Assembly: GCA_007833815.1 (NCBI GenBank)
Contig: CP033464.1
Location: 3,342,001 to 3,406,000 of the forward strand
Reading direction: 5' to 3'
Source of the DNA: Brevibacillus laterosporus
Lineage (GTDB): Bacteria; Bacillota; Bacilli; Brevibacillales; Brevibacillaceae
DNA: 64,000 nt
Below, piece by piece: positions 8,496 through 17,391 of the stretch (position 1 is its first letter; the number at the start of each line of letters is the position of its first letter). The translations under genes were made by a program, and so were the position numbers. The notes under the pieces are model-generated. The model saw only the letters and a program-made list of their open reading frames with translations. It was not told where the DNA came from and did no database searches.

Positions 8496-9749
8496 ATGCG
8501 ACTTTCCTTCATGAACCATAAAGAGAAAAGAAAACAATTTTATCAGCAGATCCCACATTATTGGGCAGATTTATATGGACAAGAGTATAGTTTATACGAC
8601 GTGTATCCTGTGACAGAACGAGAAGCGTCCGCGATCCGTAAAGCTACCAATCGAGTGGGATATATATTCTTCAAAACAATAAAGCTTTTACGTCAAATCG
8701 ATGATGAATTGCTACTTTCTCTAGGCTTTCCCGCTAGCTCATTACGATTTTTGCGCATACGTCAATTGAATATGGAGAGTGTTATTGCCAGATTAGACCT
8801 CGTAGAGCTGGATGATCGGTATGTTGTGCTAGAAATCAATAGTGATACACCTACTTTTTTGAAGGAATTATTCTTCGTCAACGATAGGATATGTAAGGAA
8901 TTTGGTTATAATAATCCCAACGAGGGGGAGGAAAAAAGGCTTCAAAAGGCTGTTCAAGGTGCTATTCTTGCAAGCTTACAGGACGTTGTGCCAAACGATG
9001 TAGAACCCCCTCATATTGTCTTTACCTCGCATGCAGATAATAAAGAAGATCGTTACACAGCAGAATATTTACGTGATCTGGCACAATTGCCTAGTTGCTA
9101 TGTACCACTCCATGAGCTACAAATAGTCGAGGATGAGGGGTTATATGATGCAGCCGGAAAACGCATTGATCTTTTATATCGTCAAACATACCCCATTGAG
9201 CAGATGTTAGTGGATTATGATCCGAATACCAAAGAACCCGTAGGAGAGATGTTGCTAGAATTAGTAGCTCATCGTAAGTTGGCCATGCTTAATCCAATCT
9301 CCGCCTTTTTGTTGCAAAGTAAGGCGGTTCAGGCAGTAATCTGGGGTCTGCATGAGGAGCTTCACCCTTTTTATACAAGCGAAGAACATACTTGGATTGC
9401 CGAGCACTTTTTGCCCACTTATCTAGAACCTGATCTTTTCCGGGAACAGGGAACTGCTTATGTACGGAAACCTGCCTTTGGAAGAGAGGGTGATACAGTT
9501 CAGATTATTAAGGATGATGCGATTCTCTATGAAGATAGCAACAAGTCATACACCGATTACGTATCTGTCTATCAGAAATATGTACCACTTCCCACTACTT
9601 ATGTTCAGACTGCTGAAAAAAAGGTGAAGGGGCATCTCATGATAGGAAGCTTTCTTATCAGTGGACAAGCATCTGCTTTTGGATTTCGAATAGGTGGACC
9701 CATTACAGACAACATGGCGTATTTTCTACCTTGTGGATATAAGCTATAA
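8496..9749 (+). CDS. Glutathionylspermidine synthase-like ATP-grasp protein (YgiC/YjfC type)
   Basis: 417 residues. The C-terminal part has the GSP-synthase ATP-grasp motifs YVRKPAFGREGDTVQI, GSFLISGQASAFGFRIGG and ITDNMAYFLP. The middle has EINSDTPTFLKELFFVN, which lines the substrate site in the family. There is no N-terminal amidase domain, as in E. coli YgiC and YjfC, so it is a stand-alone carboxylate-amine ligase of unknown substrates. The ATG at 8496 overlaps the AAAGGA motif; ATG at 8511 (MNHKEKRK) is the alternative, but its ribosome site would be about 14 bases away. A DUF350 gene and a lipoprotein gene lie upstream as in the enterobacterial sets. The stop is only five bases from the end of the convergent dctB. 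Confidence 0.8.
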   Translation: MRLSFMNHKEKRKQFYQQIPHYWADLYGQEYSLYDVYPVTEREASAIRKATNRVGYIFFKTIKLLRQIDDELLLSLGFPASSLRFLRIRQLNMESVIARLDLVELDDRYVVLEINSDTPTFLKELFFVNDRICKEFGYNNPNEGEEKRLQKAVQGAILASLQDVVPNDVEPPHIVFTSHADNKEDRYTAEYLRDLAQLPSCYVPLHELQIVEDEGLYDAAGKRIDLLYRQTYPIEQMLVDYDPNTKEPVGEMLLELVAHRKLAMLNPISAFLLQSKAVQAVIWGLHEELHPFYTSEEHTWIAEHFLPTYLEPDLFREQGTAYVRKPAFGREGDTVQIIKDDAILYEDSNKSYTDYVSVYQKYVPLPTTYVQTAEKKVKGHLMIGSFLISGQASAFGFRIGGPITDNMAYFLPCGYKL

Positions 9750-9753
9750 GCAC

Positions 9754-10806
9754 TTACTTCTGTACCTGCAAATCCGCTATTTTTTGCATAAGTTCCTTCC
9801 CAATAGGTGCTTCAAACTGTTTGTAAATCGGCTGTAGCACTCTAATCCAGGTCTCTTTTTGTGCGGGAGTCAGCGTTTGAATAAAAACAGACTTTTTCCG
9901 GCGTAATAAAGCTAATTGCTGTTTGTCCATCTCGATGGCTTGCTGCCGATTCCACGCAGTTGTTTCTAATAAAGCTTCTGTTAAAAGGTCACGGGTATGT
10001 GGTTCAAGCTTTTCCCAAAAATCTTTATTCACAATGACTGCATAACCCAAATAACCGTGGTTACTGATTGTTATATAAGGCTGAACTTGATATAGATGCT
10101 TGGTAAAAATGTTAGAAATCGTATTTTCTTGTCCGTTGACGTAGCCAGATTCAATATTATGATACACCTCGGTGAAGGGCATCGCTACGGTTTTCGCCCC
10201 TAATAGTTTAAATTGACTCTCTAGGGCTTTACTGGGCAAAATGCGAAAGGTATGTCCAGTAAAATCAGCAGGACGAAGCAAGGGGTGCTGATTGCTACTC
10301 ATTTGTTTAAAGCCATTGCTCCAGAAGGCAAGTCCTTGCATGTTTTTTTGCTCCAGCGTTTGAAATAGGACTTTGCCAATTTCTCCGTCAAAGACCCGAT
10401 GTATGGTATTCTGATCTGGGTAAGCAAATGGTAAATCAAAGGCAAGCCATTCTGGTATAACGTTGGAGAGATTGGAGAAAGCGGGGGCAATCATCTGAAT
10501 ATCCCCACGAGCTAAAGCCTTGAACTCCTCTTTGTCTGAGTAAAGAATGCCATTTGGAAAAACTTGTACTTCCACTTGATCGTTCGTTTTCTCTTTGACT
10601 AACTGGGCAAATTTTTCAGCAGCCAAGCCTTTTGGGGTATTTTCCGCTACAACATGACTAAATTTTATGATAACTCGCTGTTTAAATCCGTTTTGTTCCT
10701 CATCGACAGGCTTTGACCCGGCAGTTAATTCCGTACTAAATCCAATAAACCAGGCTGTTAGAAGTCCGATTATTACAAATGAAAAAATGCCAAGAAAAGA
10801 TTTCAA
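9754..10806 (-). CDS. dctB: TRAP-type C4-dicarboxylate-binding protein, likely DctS co-sensor (DctB-like)
   Basis: 350 residues with an N-terminal signal/anchor helix and a DctP-type solute-binding fold: IKFSHVVAENTPKG, FPNGILYSDKEEFKALARG and the late motif GYVNGQENTISNI. No TRAP membrane subunits (DctQ, DctM) are nearby. In B. subtilis the homologous DctB acts with the sensor kinase DctS to detect C4-dicarboxylates, and here the gene is divergent from a DctS-type kinase. A sensing role is therefore more likely than transport. The start is TTG at 10806 with AGCAGGT eight bases upstream. Confidence 0.8.
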   Translation of the reverse strand: MKSFLGIFSFVIIGLLTAWFIGFSTELTAGSKPVDEEQNGFKQRVIIKFSHVVAENTPKGLAAEKFAQLVKEKTNDQVEVQVFPNGILYSDKEEFKALARGDIQMIAPAFSNLSNVIPEWLAFDLPFAYPDQNTIHRVFDGEIGKVLFQTLEQKNMQGLAFWSNGFKQMSSNQHPLLRPADFTGHTFRILPSKALESQFKLLGAKTVAMPFTEVYHNIESGYVNGQENTISNIFTKHLYQVQPYITISNHGYLGYAVIVNKDFWEKLEPHTRDLLTEALLETTAWNRQQAIEMDKQQLALLRRKKSVFIQTLTPAQKETWIRVLQPIYKQFEAPIGKELMQKIADLQVQK

Positions 10807-10886
10807 GAAATTTACCTGCTTTCCTAGTTGAATTAATCAATCAATCTATTTCACAATAGAAAAAATAAGATAATAGCGGAAGGACT

Positions 10887-12485
10887 GTGAAGATTCTGCT
10901 CAAAAACTTACGACTTCATTGGAAAATAACGATTCTCTCCTTTGGTATTGTACTATTTTCTCTCTTAATTGGGGGAATTATTATTATTGGAAAAATGTCA
11001 ATGGAGATTGAAACAGAACTGGGACAACGCTTGTTAGTCACTGCACGAACCGTTGCTGAAATACCCGCAATCGGAGAAAATATGGTAAAACCCGACGGTT
11101 GGAAACCAATTCAATCAACGACTAAACGTATCCAGATCGTGAACGATGTCAGCTATATCGTTGTTCTTTCGATGAATCGAATACGTCTGTCGGATGTGAT
11201 GGAAGAGAGAATTGGCACAGTGTTTACCGGGAAAGAGGTGGAGGCAGCTTTTGCTGAACACACCTTTGTCCAGAAAGTAAAAGGGGAACAAGGGATAGCG
11301 TTACGTGCATACGTACCTATTATGAATACGGATCACCGTCAGATTGGCGTAGTTATGACTGGGCATTTGTTACCCACCTTATATGAAATGATTGCGAACC
11401 AAAAAGAGAGTATCACGATTACATTATTTCTATCCCTCTTGTTCGGTATGATGGGTTCATGGCAGTTGGCCCGTCATATGAAAAAGCAGTTGTTAAATCT
11501 GGAACCGCAGGAGATTGCCCGGCTATTAATTGAGCGCACCGCAACATTTCAAGCAATGCACGAAGGTGTCATTGCAATAGATAACGCTTTAACCATTACT
11601 ATTTTTAACGAACATGCCAAGCGAATCTTCCAGGTTACAGGTGATGTCATTGGCAAAAAAATTAACGAGGTGATTCCTGATTCCAGATTACCGGAAATTT
11701 TGCGGTTAGATCAACCCATATATAATCAGGAATTGCAAATGCAGCATGCCGTCATTTGGTCCAACCGTGTTCCGATTAAAGTGAATAACAAAACGGTAGG
11801 TGCACTTGCCATCTTTCAGGATCGGACAGAGTTTGCCAAAATTGCTGAAGAATTAACCGGGGTCAAAGCGTTTGTAGAGGCTTTGCGAGTACAAAATCAT
11901 GAACATCGAAACAAAATGCATACCATCGCGGGATTGCTTCAATTAAACCAAGCGGATAAAGCCTTGCAATATGTTTTTGATGTTTCAGAAAAGCATGAGG
12001 AGCTAAGTAGCTTTCTAACTGAAAATATCTACGATGATAATTTATCAGGATTGTTACTAAGCAAAGTAGGTCGTGGCAAAGAGTTGGGGATACATGTGGA
12101 AATAGATCGTAAAAGTAGACTCTACGCTTTACCTAACCGGATGGATCATCATGATTTTGTGCTCATCATCGGCAATCTGGTTGAAAATGCTTTTGATGCT
12201 TTAGTCATGTCAGAGCGGCCAGACAAGAGTTTGTTTATCAGCTTGCACCAAGATGAGGAGAGCCTATCTTTAATGGTAGAAGACAATGGATTAGGAATGG
12301 ATGCAGGGACCAAAGCTCGTGTGTTTGAACGAGGATTTACGACCAAATACCAGAATAATCAAGGGCTAGGCCTATATCTAGTAAAAACGCTAGTCACTAA
12401 AGGGAGTGGCGAAATTATGGTTGATTCTACAACGGGTTACGGAACCACCTTTGTGATACAGTTTCCTATGAAAGGAGAGAAGTAA
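10887..12485 (+). CDS. dctS: DctS/CitA-type sensor histidine kinase
   Basis: 532 residues. A first membrane helix (about 13-35), an extracytoplasmic PAS-like sensor region (about 40-170) and a second helix (about 172-192) are followed by a cytoplasmic PAS domain (about 215-320). The family H-box NHEHRNKMHTIAGLLQL (phospho-accepting His338) precedes an ATPase domain with NLVENAFDAL, VEDNGLGMD and GLGLYLVKTL. This is the DcuS/CitA/DctS order. The start appears to be GTG at 10887, although GGAAGGA ends only two bases upstream, so the exact start is uncertain. It is followed two bases later by dctR. The upstream 80 bases are shared with divergent dctB and contain AATCAATCAATC repeats. Confidence 0.88.
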   Translation: MKILLKNLRLHWKITILSFGIVLFSLLIGGIIIIGKMSMEIETELGQRLLVTARTVAEIPAIGENMVKPDGWKPIQSTTKRIQIVNDVSYIVVLSMNRIRLSDVMEERIGTVFTGKEVEAAFAEHTFVQKVKGEQGIALRAYVPIMNTDHRQIGVVMTGHLLPTLYEMIANQKESITITLFLSLLFGMMGSWQLARHMKKQLLNLEPQEIARLLIERTATFQAMHEGVIAIDNALTITIFNEHAKRIFQVTGDVIGKKINEVIPDSRLPEILRLDQPIYNQELQMQHAVIWSNRVPIKVNNKTVGALAIFQDRTEFAKIAEELTGVKAFVEALRVQNHEHRNKMHTIAGLLQLNQADKALQYVFDVSEKHEELSSFLTENIYDDNLSGLLLSKVGRGKELGIHVEIDRKSRLYALPNRMDHHDFVLIIGNLVENAFDALVMSERPDKSLFISLHQDEESLSLMVEDNGLGMDAGTKARVFERGFTTKYQNNQGLGLYLVKTLVTKGSGEIMVDSTTGYGTTFVIQFPMKGEK

Positions 12486-12487
12486 GT

Positions 12488-13177
12488 ATGTTTCGGGTTA
12501 TTATTATTGAGGATGATCCAATGGTGCAGGAGTTACATCGACAGTTTATCCAGCAAGTAGAGGGATTTACGGTTATTGGAATATCTTCTAATGGATCGGA
12601 AGGGCTTTCGATGATCAAAGAGCTACAGCCAGATTTGGCGATCATGGATATTTTCATGCCCTCTCAAAATGGAATAGAGACGATAAAACAACTGCGGAGT
12701 GGCGATAATCCAGTGGAAATCATAGTAATTACTGCTGCTAAAGATATGGAAACCATCCAGATCATGATTCGACACGGTGCATTTGACTATATTATGAAAC
12801 CATTTAAATTCGAGCGAATAAAGCAAGCGCTGGAGAATTACAGTAAATATGCGAGACAGACTGGCGAACAGTCCACGATGTCGCAATCGGAACTAGATTC
12901 TCTCTTATTTGGACAAACCCTAAAACAAGAATGTCAGCTGGGGGAATTGCCAAAAGGCTTAAATACTCTCACGATGCAACAAATTAAACAATTCATGCTG
13001 GAGCAAAAACAGTCCATGTCCGCTGAGGAGGTAGCCGAACAAGTGGGTCTTGCGCGTGTCACAGCAAGACGTTACCTCGAACATCTGGAGCGTATACAGA
13101 TGGTGGAACGTGATGTACAGTATGGTGGTGTTGGTAGGCCTGTGAATCGCTATTTAATAAGAGATAAAAAACAATAG
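12488..13177 (+). CDS. dctR: DctR/CitB-type response regulator
   Basis: 229 residues. The receiver domain has the acidic pair EDDP near the start, the phosphorylation site Asp54 in LAIMDIFMP, and the conserved Lys in IMKPFKF. The C-terminal domain carries a helix-turn-helix, EEVAEQVGLARVTARRYLEHL, and a basic GRPVNRY end, as in CitB/DcuR/DctR regulators. It pairs with the kinase just upstream. Expected targets are C4-dicarboxylate uptake genes; the DctA-type carrier at 2974-4224 is the only candidate in the window. Confidence 0.9.
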   Translation: MFRVIIIEDDPMVQELHRQFIQQVEGFTVIGISSNGSEGLSMIKELQPDLAIMDIFMPSQNGIETIKQLRSGDNPVEIIVITAAKDMETIQIMIRHGAFDYIMKPFKFERIKQALENYSKYARQTGEQSTMSQSELDSLLFGQTLKQECQLGELPKGLNTLTMQQIKQFMLEQKQSMSAEEVAEQVGLARVTARRYLEHLERIQMVERDVQYGGVGRPVNRYLIRDKKQ

Positions 13178-13185
13178 GGGAAAAA

Positions 13186-13256
13186 AGCTAGGATATTGTA
13201 TTACCCGTAGTGAAACTCATCATGTCCAAGCAATATCGCTAGGGAATGTTTTTTTT
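13186..13256 (+). terminator. Probable terminator after dctR
   Basis: AGCTAG-GATATTG (13186-13198) pairs with CAATATC-GCTAG (13231-13242) across a 32-base loop, and TGTTTTTTTT follows within ten bases. The loop is long for a terminator. Confidence 0.55.
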
Positions 13257-13285
13257 GGTACAATATAAAAAAATGTGCGAAATTA

Positions 13286-13294
13286 TGCTATGAT
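13286..13294 (+). promoter_or_regulatory. Extended -10 promoter element for tyrS
   Basis: TGCTATGAT is a full extended -10 element (TG-N-TATGAT) 44 bases before the tyrS start. No good -35 box lies 16-18 bases upstream. No T-box sequence lies between this element and the gene. Confidence 0.4.
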
Positions 13295-13337
13295 ATACAG
13301 ATTACACAAATTGATTGCAAAGGAGAATTAGGTAGCA

Positions 13338-14621
13338 ATGGAAATTATACAAGAGCTGGAAAGCAGAGGGCTGATCTACCAAACAACAGATAAAGAAGAG
13401 CTAACAAAGCGTCTTCAACAAGGTATGCTCACGCTGTATACGGGCTTCGACCCAACTGCTGATAGCTTACATATTGGGCACCTTCTTCCCATTCTAACCT
13501 TGCGCCGTTTTCAACAGGCAGGTCATCAACCGATTGCCCTAGTAGGTGGGGGTACAGGTATGATTGGCGATCCAAGCGGTCGTTCTACAGAGCGTTCGTT
13601 AAACACAGAAGAGGTTGTAAAAGGTTATTCCAACAAGCTAAAAAGTCAATTAGAGCGTTTTCTCGACTTTGATCGCGAGGGTAATCCAGCGATCATGGCT
13701 AACAACTATGAGTGGTTAGGTCAGCTGACTCTAATTGAATTCCTACGTGATATCGGTAAACATTTCTCTATTAACTATATGCTCGCAAAGGATTCTGTAA
13801 GTGCTCGTTTGGAAAACGGAATCTCTTTCACTGAGTTTAGCTATATGATCATGCAAGCGTACGATTTCTGGAAGTTAAACCAAACGCTCAATTGTGAATT
13901 GCAAATGGGTGGTAGCGATCAGTGGGGAAATATTACGGCTGGTACAGAATTCATACGACGTGCGAATCAGGATGACGAGAATCAGACGGAAGCTAAAAAA
14001 GTATTTGGTTTGACGTTACCATTGGTTCTTAAAAGCGATGGTACAAAATTTGGTAAAACAGCAGGTGGAGCAATATGGTTAGATGCTAACAAAACCTCTC
14101 CATATAAATTCTACCAGTTTTGGTTGAACACAGACGACCGTGATGTTATGAAGTTCTTGAAATACTTTACGTTCCTAAGCACTGAAGAGTTGAACACGTT
14201 AGAAAATGCAGTTGCTACTGAACCGGAAAAACGTGAAGCACAACGTACCTTGGCTCGTGAAGTAACCAACTTGGTTCATGGGGAAGCGGCAATGAAACGT
14301 GCGGAAGAAATCTCTGTTTCTTTGTTTAATGGTGGTCTAAAAGAACTGACTCCAGCGGAAATTGCTGATAGCTTTAGCGATGTGCCATCTGCTACCTTAG
14401 AAGATGGAGAGCTTACAATGGTGGATGTACTTGTGCAAGTAGGTGCAGCCAAATCAAAACGTGAATCCCGCGAATACCTAAACAACAATGCAATTACGGT
14501 CAATGATGTTCGTTTCACTGATCTAGAAACGAAACTGGTTGATATTGAGCGTCTGGGTGGTCAATACTTGGTAATTCGCCGAGGGAAGAAAAACTACTAT
14601 CTCGTTGAATACAAAGGGTAG
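13338..14621 (+). CDS. tyrS: Tyrosyl-tRNA synthetase
   Basis: 427 residues, full length for the bacterial TyrS class. The class I signature HIGH is in DSLHIGHLLP (about 40-48). The tyrosine-binding region contains YMIMQAYDF and GGSDQWGNIT, and the KMSKS-like loop is KFGKTAGGAIW. An S4 RNA-binding domain forms the C-terminus (SKRESREYLNNNAI). AAGGAGAATTAGGTAGCA precedes the ATG. It charges tRNA-Tyr in the cytoplasm. Many Firmicute tyrS genes have a T-box leader; none is visible here. Confidence 0.97.
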   Translation: MEIIQELESRGLIYQTTDKEELTKRLQQGMLTLYTGFDPTADSLHIGHLLPILTLRRFQQAGHQPIALVGGGTGMIGDPSGRSTERSLNTEEVVKGYSNKLKSQLERFLDFDREGNPAIMANNYEWLGQLTLIEFLRDIGKHFSINYMLAKDSVSARLENGISFTEFSYMIMQAYDFWKLNQTLNCELQMGGSDQWGNITAGTEFIRRANQDDENQTEAKKVFGLTLPLVLKSDGTKFGKTAGGAIWLDANKTSPYKFYQFWLNTDDRDVMKFLKYFTFLSTEELNTLENAVATEPEKREAQRTLAREVTNLVHGEAAMKRAEEISVSLFNGGLKELTPAEIADSFSDVPSATLEDGELTMVDVLVQVGAAKSKRESREYLNNNAITVNDVRFTDLETKLVDIERLGGQYLVIRRGKKNYYLVEYKG

Positions 14622-14723
14622 AAAATGATGGTCAGACCTCTTTCATGGGGTTTATGATCAGTATGCGATGTAATTTAGCGCTTACTATCGAAATTCAGCT
14701 AAATGTCGCGCTAGTTTTTACAC

Positions 14724-14771
14724 AAAAGAGAGGCTTGGTCAGAGAAGTATCCCTTTCCAAGCCTTTCTTTT
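14724..14771. terminator. Strong bidirectional terminator between tyrS and the nitroreductase gene
   Basis: AAAAGAGAGGCTTGG and CCAAGCCTTTCTTTT form a long stem (one mismatch) around 18 bases, with A and T runs on both sides. Confidence 0.85.
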
Positions 14772-14782
14772 GTTCTTACAAC

Positions 14783-15415
14783 TTAAAAGCTCTCATTAAT
14801 TACTACTTCACTAAGAGGCAAACGAGCAGTAGGATGTGCAGGGGTGCTTGCTTTTCCAAGTGTCAGCATCATGACCGGGTAAAAACGCTCCGGAATGTTG
14901 CATTCTTTCATAATACCATCACGATCAATTCCACCCATTGGGCATGTATCATAGCCTTTTGCTTTTGCTGCAAGCATCAGTTGCATGGAAGCAAGAGAGG
15001 CATTTAAAATAGCTTCTTTCATACCAATCTCAGAGTTGCCTGCATAAGCGCCTTCAACTTGGCTGACCATGATATCGTGAACTTGTTGGTTAATTACGCC
15101 GTCTTGCATAGCTTTTCCGTAAATATCGCGAACGGCTAGATCAGCTCTAACATCACCTAGTACGATAATAACCGCAGAAGCATCTACGACTTGTTGTTGA
15201 TTGTAAGCGAGTGGTAACAATCTCTCTTTTTTCTCCCGAGTAGTAACCACTAGGAAACGCCAATGTTGCAAGTTCCAAGAGGAAGGAGCGGATGCAGCTA
15301 GTTCCAAGATTTCATTAAGCTCAGAACGCGGGATTTCCACGCCTGCTTCATATTTACGAACGCTATGACGAGCTTTCATTACCTCAGCGAGTGTTTCGAA
15401 TGTAGCAGTATTCAT
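14783..15415 (-). CDS. Nitroreductase family protein, YodC-like
   Basis: 210 residues. The FMN-binding signature is RHSVRKYEAG near the start. APSSWNLQHWRFLVV, AYNQQQVVDASAVIIVLGD, AAKAKGYDTCPMGG and the ending HPTARLPLSEVV follow closely the pattern of B. subtilis YodC. It is expected to be an FMN-dependent NAD(P)H oxidoreductase of nitro compounds or quinones. ATG at 15415 is chosen because GGAGAG lies seven bases upstream; the frame is open a further 22 codons, but that part has no ribosome site. Confidence 0.9.
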   Translation of the reverse strand: MNTATFETLAEVMKARHSVRKYEAGVEIPRSELNEILELAASAPSSWNLQHWRFLVVTTREKKERLLPLAYNQQQVVDASAVIIVLGDVRADLAVRDIYGKAMQDGVINQQVHDIMVSQVEGAYAGNSEIGMKEAILNASLASMQLMLAAKAKGYDTCPMGGIDRDGIMKECNIPERFYPVMMLTLGKASTPAHPTARLPLSEVVINESF

Positions 15416-15699
15416 TAGGAAAATCTCTCCAATCATTAAAGATGTAGGATAACTGTAACATAGATCGAAGGTTACTAACAATAATATAGTGTGTGATAGA
15501 TGTAAGCCAAAAGTTTTATTTTTTCAAAATTGGATAACAAAGTATGGTTTGTAACGTCTAGTAATTAGGGGAACTGTCAATCGCTTGGTGTGTAGTAATA
15601 AAGGATGAATAAATTGGATTCGAGTGGAATGAAAAATGTTTATTTCTATAGAGAAAAGACACATTGTTTAAGATGAAGAGGAGATTGAGGTGACATTCG

Positions 15700-17127
15700 T
15701 TGACAAAGAGAAAATGGATGCAGGCGCTTTCTGGTATGATGTTACTTGCTTTTCTTACGCCAGCTCATTATGTTCAAGGGGCAGATCAACAGCAAGGACT
15801 ACAAGAAACCTACTCGGAACAGCATACTAATCAGTATAATTTGCAGAAAAAACAAATAATGTTCCCCAACCAAGATCGTTATTGGATCAAACGAGTACAA
15901 TCTAGACCAGGAGTAAAGCAAACCAAGCAAAAAATTTCCCTGTTTATCCCTGGAACGACAGGCGAATTCCGCTATCTAGCAAGCAATGGGGCCAAACTAA
16001 CTTGGACGAAAGCATCCTTACAGAAAGGAAATTTGCCTGTACATACCGGATATATTATGACAGATCAGCATTCAATCATTTTAAGTAAGCCTCATATTTA
16101 TATACCACGAACACATAATTCCATCGAGATGGTACCTGAAAATATGAATCAAATCAAAATAATGGCAAAAAAAACGTATGGTGGCTACAACGTAAACATT
16201 GAAATGCCTGTTGAATCTCATATGTTTGGAGAAGTTTGGGCATTAGAATCCTTTCAACCCTTAATTGACTGGAATGCACCAAATATGGAGGTAATCTGGA
16301 GAAGCATTGATTTTGAAGACCGCTTACGCTGGAGCTGGGATGGTTTTTACGACCGGACCCCAACTACATATGTGCCAACTGGACCTAATTATTTCTGGAG
16401 GAATCCAGATAACTATTTTGCAGCCTCTTTTGTGATTACGGAAGGTAGTAGGGCAGCAGAGAATCTTGGCTGGATGATGCTCCATACTATTTTGCCAAAT
16501 CAAAATGCAAGAGGATATTGGCCTACTGCTCCTAAATCAACATGGTTATGGGATGATTACCAGATCGATGCTGGGTTTTATGATACACGTTTTAATACCG
16601 ATATTGCATTATTGTTACTAAAAGCGTACCAGTCTCATCATGATGAACGCCTCTTACAAGCAAGTAAGCGATATGCGGAGTTTTTCTTACAGCATAGCCA
16701 GCAAAATCATTTCCAAATCGAACGAGATGGTCAAGTGGGCATATTGGTAAGTGATTATTCTCATGAAAAGCCACATAAGGTAACCCATACCTCCTTGAAC
16801 CACCAACTACAAGAGATGATTTTTCTGTATGAAGTATATATGGAGACAAAAGATGATCGATTCAAAGAGCTCGCAGATAAAATGTTATGGGGGGTCAAAT
16901 TAACGAGGGATGCATGGGTCATGCCAGATTCTAACTTGCACTATGCGTATATGCCAGATGGTACGATGGGACTGAAAGACTACCCATTCCTAACATATAA
17001 TGATCTTTATGTCATTCAAAGAGTTCTCTTAAATTTGCAAGGCTGGGAAGATCCTGATTTATCTTATTTGATGCAAATGAAAAAGCAGTGGATGGATGCA
17101 AATAAGGTAAAAGGCTATAGAAAATAG
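15700..17127 (+). CDS. Secreted protein, unknown function, possible alpha/alpha-barrel glycan enzyme
   Basis: 475 residues. TTG at 15700 follows GAGGTGA by six bases and begins a clear signal peptide (basic KRK, hydrophobic core, AHYVQGA cleavage region). The mature protein is rich in Trp and Tyr. From about 230 it shows paired helices with motifs such as GYWPTAPKSTWLWDDY, DTRFNTDIALLLLKAY and FLTYNDLYVIQRVLL, which resemble alpha/alpha-toroid glycosidases or the C-terminal domain of glucuronyl C5-epimerases. I do not recognise the exact family, and no catalytic residues can be named. A terminator follows, so it is probably a single-gene unit. Confidence 0.55.
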   Translation: MTKRKWMQALSGMMLLAFLTPAHYVQGADQQQGLQETYSEQHTNQYNLQKKQIMFPNQDRYWIKRVQSRPGVKQTKQKISLFIPGTTGEFRYLASNGAKLTWTKASLQKGNLPVHTGYIMTDQHSIILSKPHIYIPRTHNSIEMVPENMNQIKIMAKKTYGGYNVNIEMPVESHMFGEVWALESFQPLIDWNAPNMEVIWRSIDFEDRLRWSWDGFYDRTPTTYVPTGPNYFWRNPDNYFAASFVITEGSRAAENLGWMMLHTILPNQNARGYWPTAPKSTWLWDDYQIDAGFYDTRFNTDIALLLLKAYQSHHDERLLQASKRYAEFFLQHSQQNHFQIERDGQVGILVSDYSHEKPHKVTHTSLNHQLQEMIFLYEVYMETKDDRFKELADKMLWGVKLTRDAWVMPDSNLHYAYMPDGTMGLKDYPFLTYNDLYVIQRVLLNLQGWEDPDLSYLMQMKKQWMDANKVKGYRK

Positions 17128-17203
17128 GATGTATGGGCAATTAACCTAGGAATTAAGAATAACCTAATAGTCAAGGTGAACGATAACTGAAAAATAGTAC
17201 TCT

Positions 17204-17233
17204 AAGCAAGGGCAATGGCTCTTGCTTTTTTTT
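17204..17233 (+). terminator. Terminator after the secreted-protein gene
   Basis: AGCAAGGGC and GCTCTTGCT pair (one G-U) around AATG and run into eight T residues. Confidence 0.85.
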
Positions 17234-17391
17234 GTCCATTTTCTCGTGTAACAAATAAAAGACGAAATGCCTATTTGGAGATGGTTACCAAATGAGGAGC
17301 ACTTCGTCAGAGTTTCGTCTGTTTGTTCATTTTTTCCTCCATATATCAGTGAGTATCTGGGTTCATTTTTTAACGAATTATGTTTCGTTTT

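Noticed and set aside
9754-10806. Complete TRAP transporter
   Set aside because: DctQ and DctM membrane genes are absent, and the neighbours are a sensor kinase and regulator.
13178-13337. T-box leader for tyrS
   Set aside because: The gap is only 160 bases, is used by a terminator and an extended -10 element, and lacks the conserved T-box sequence.
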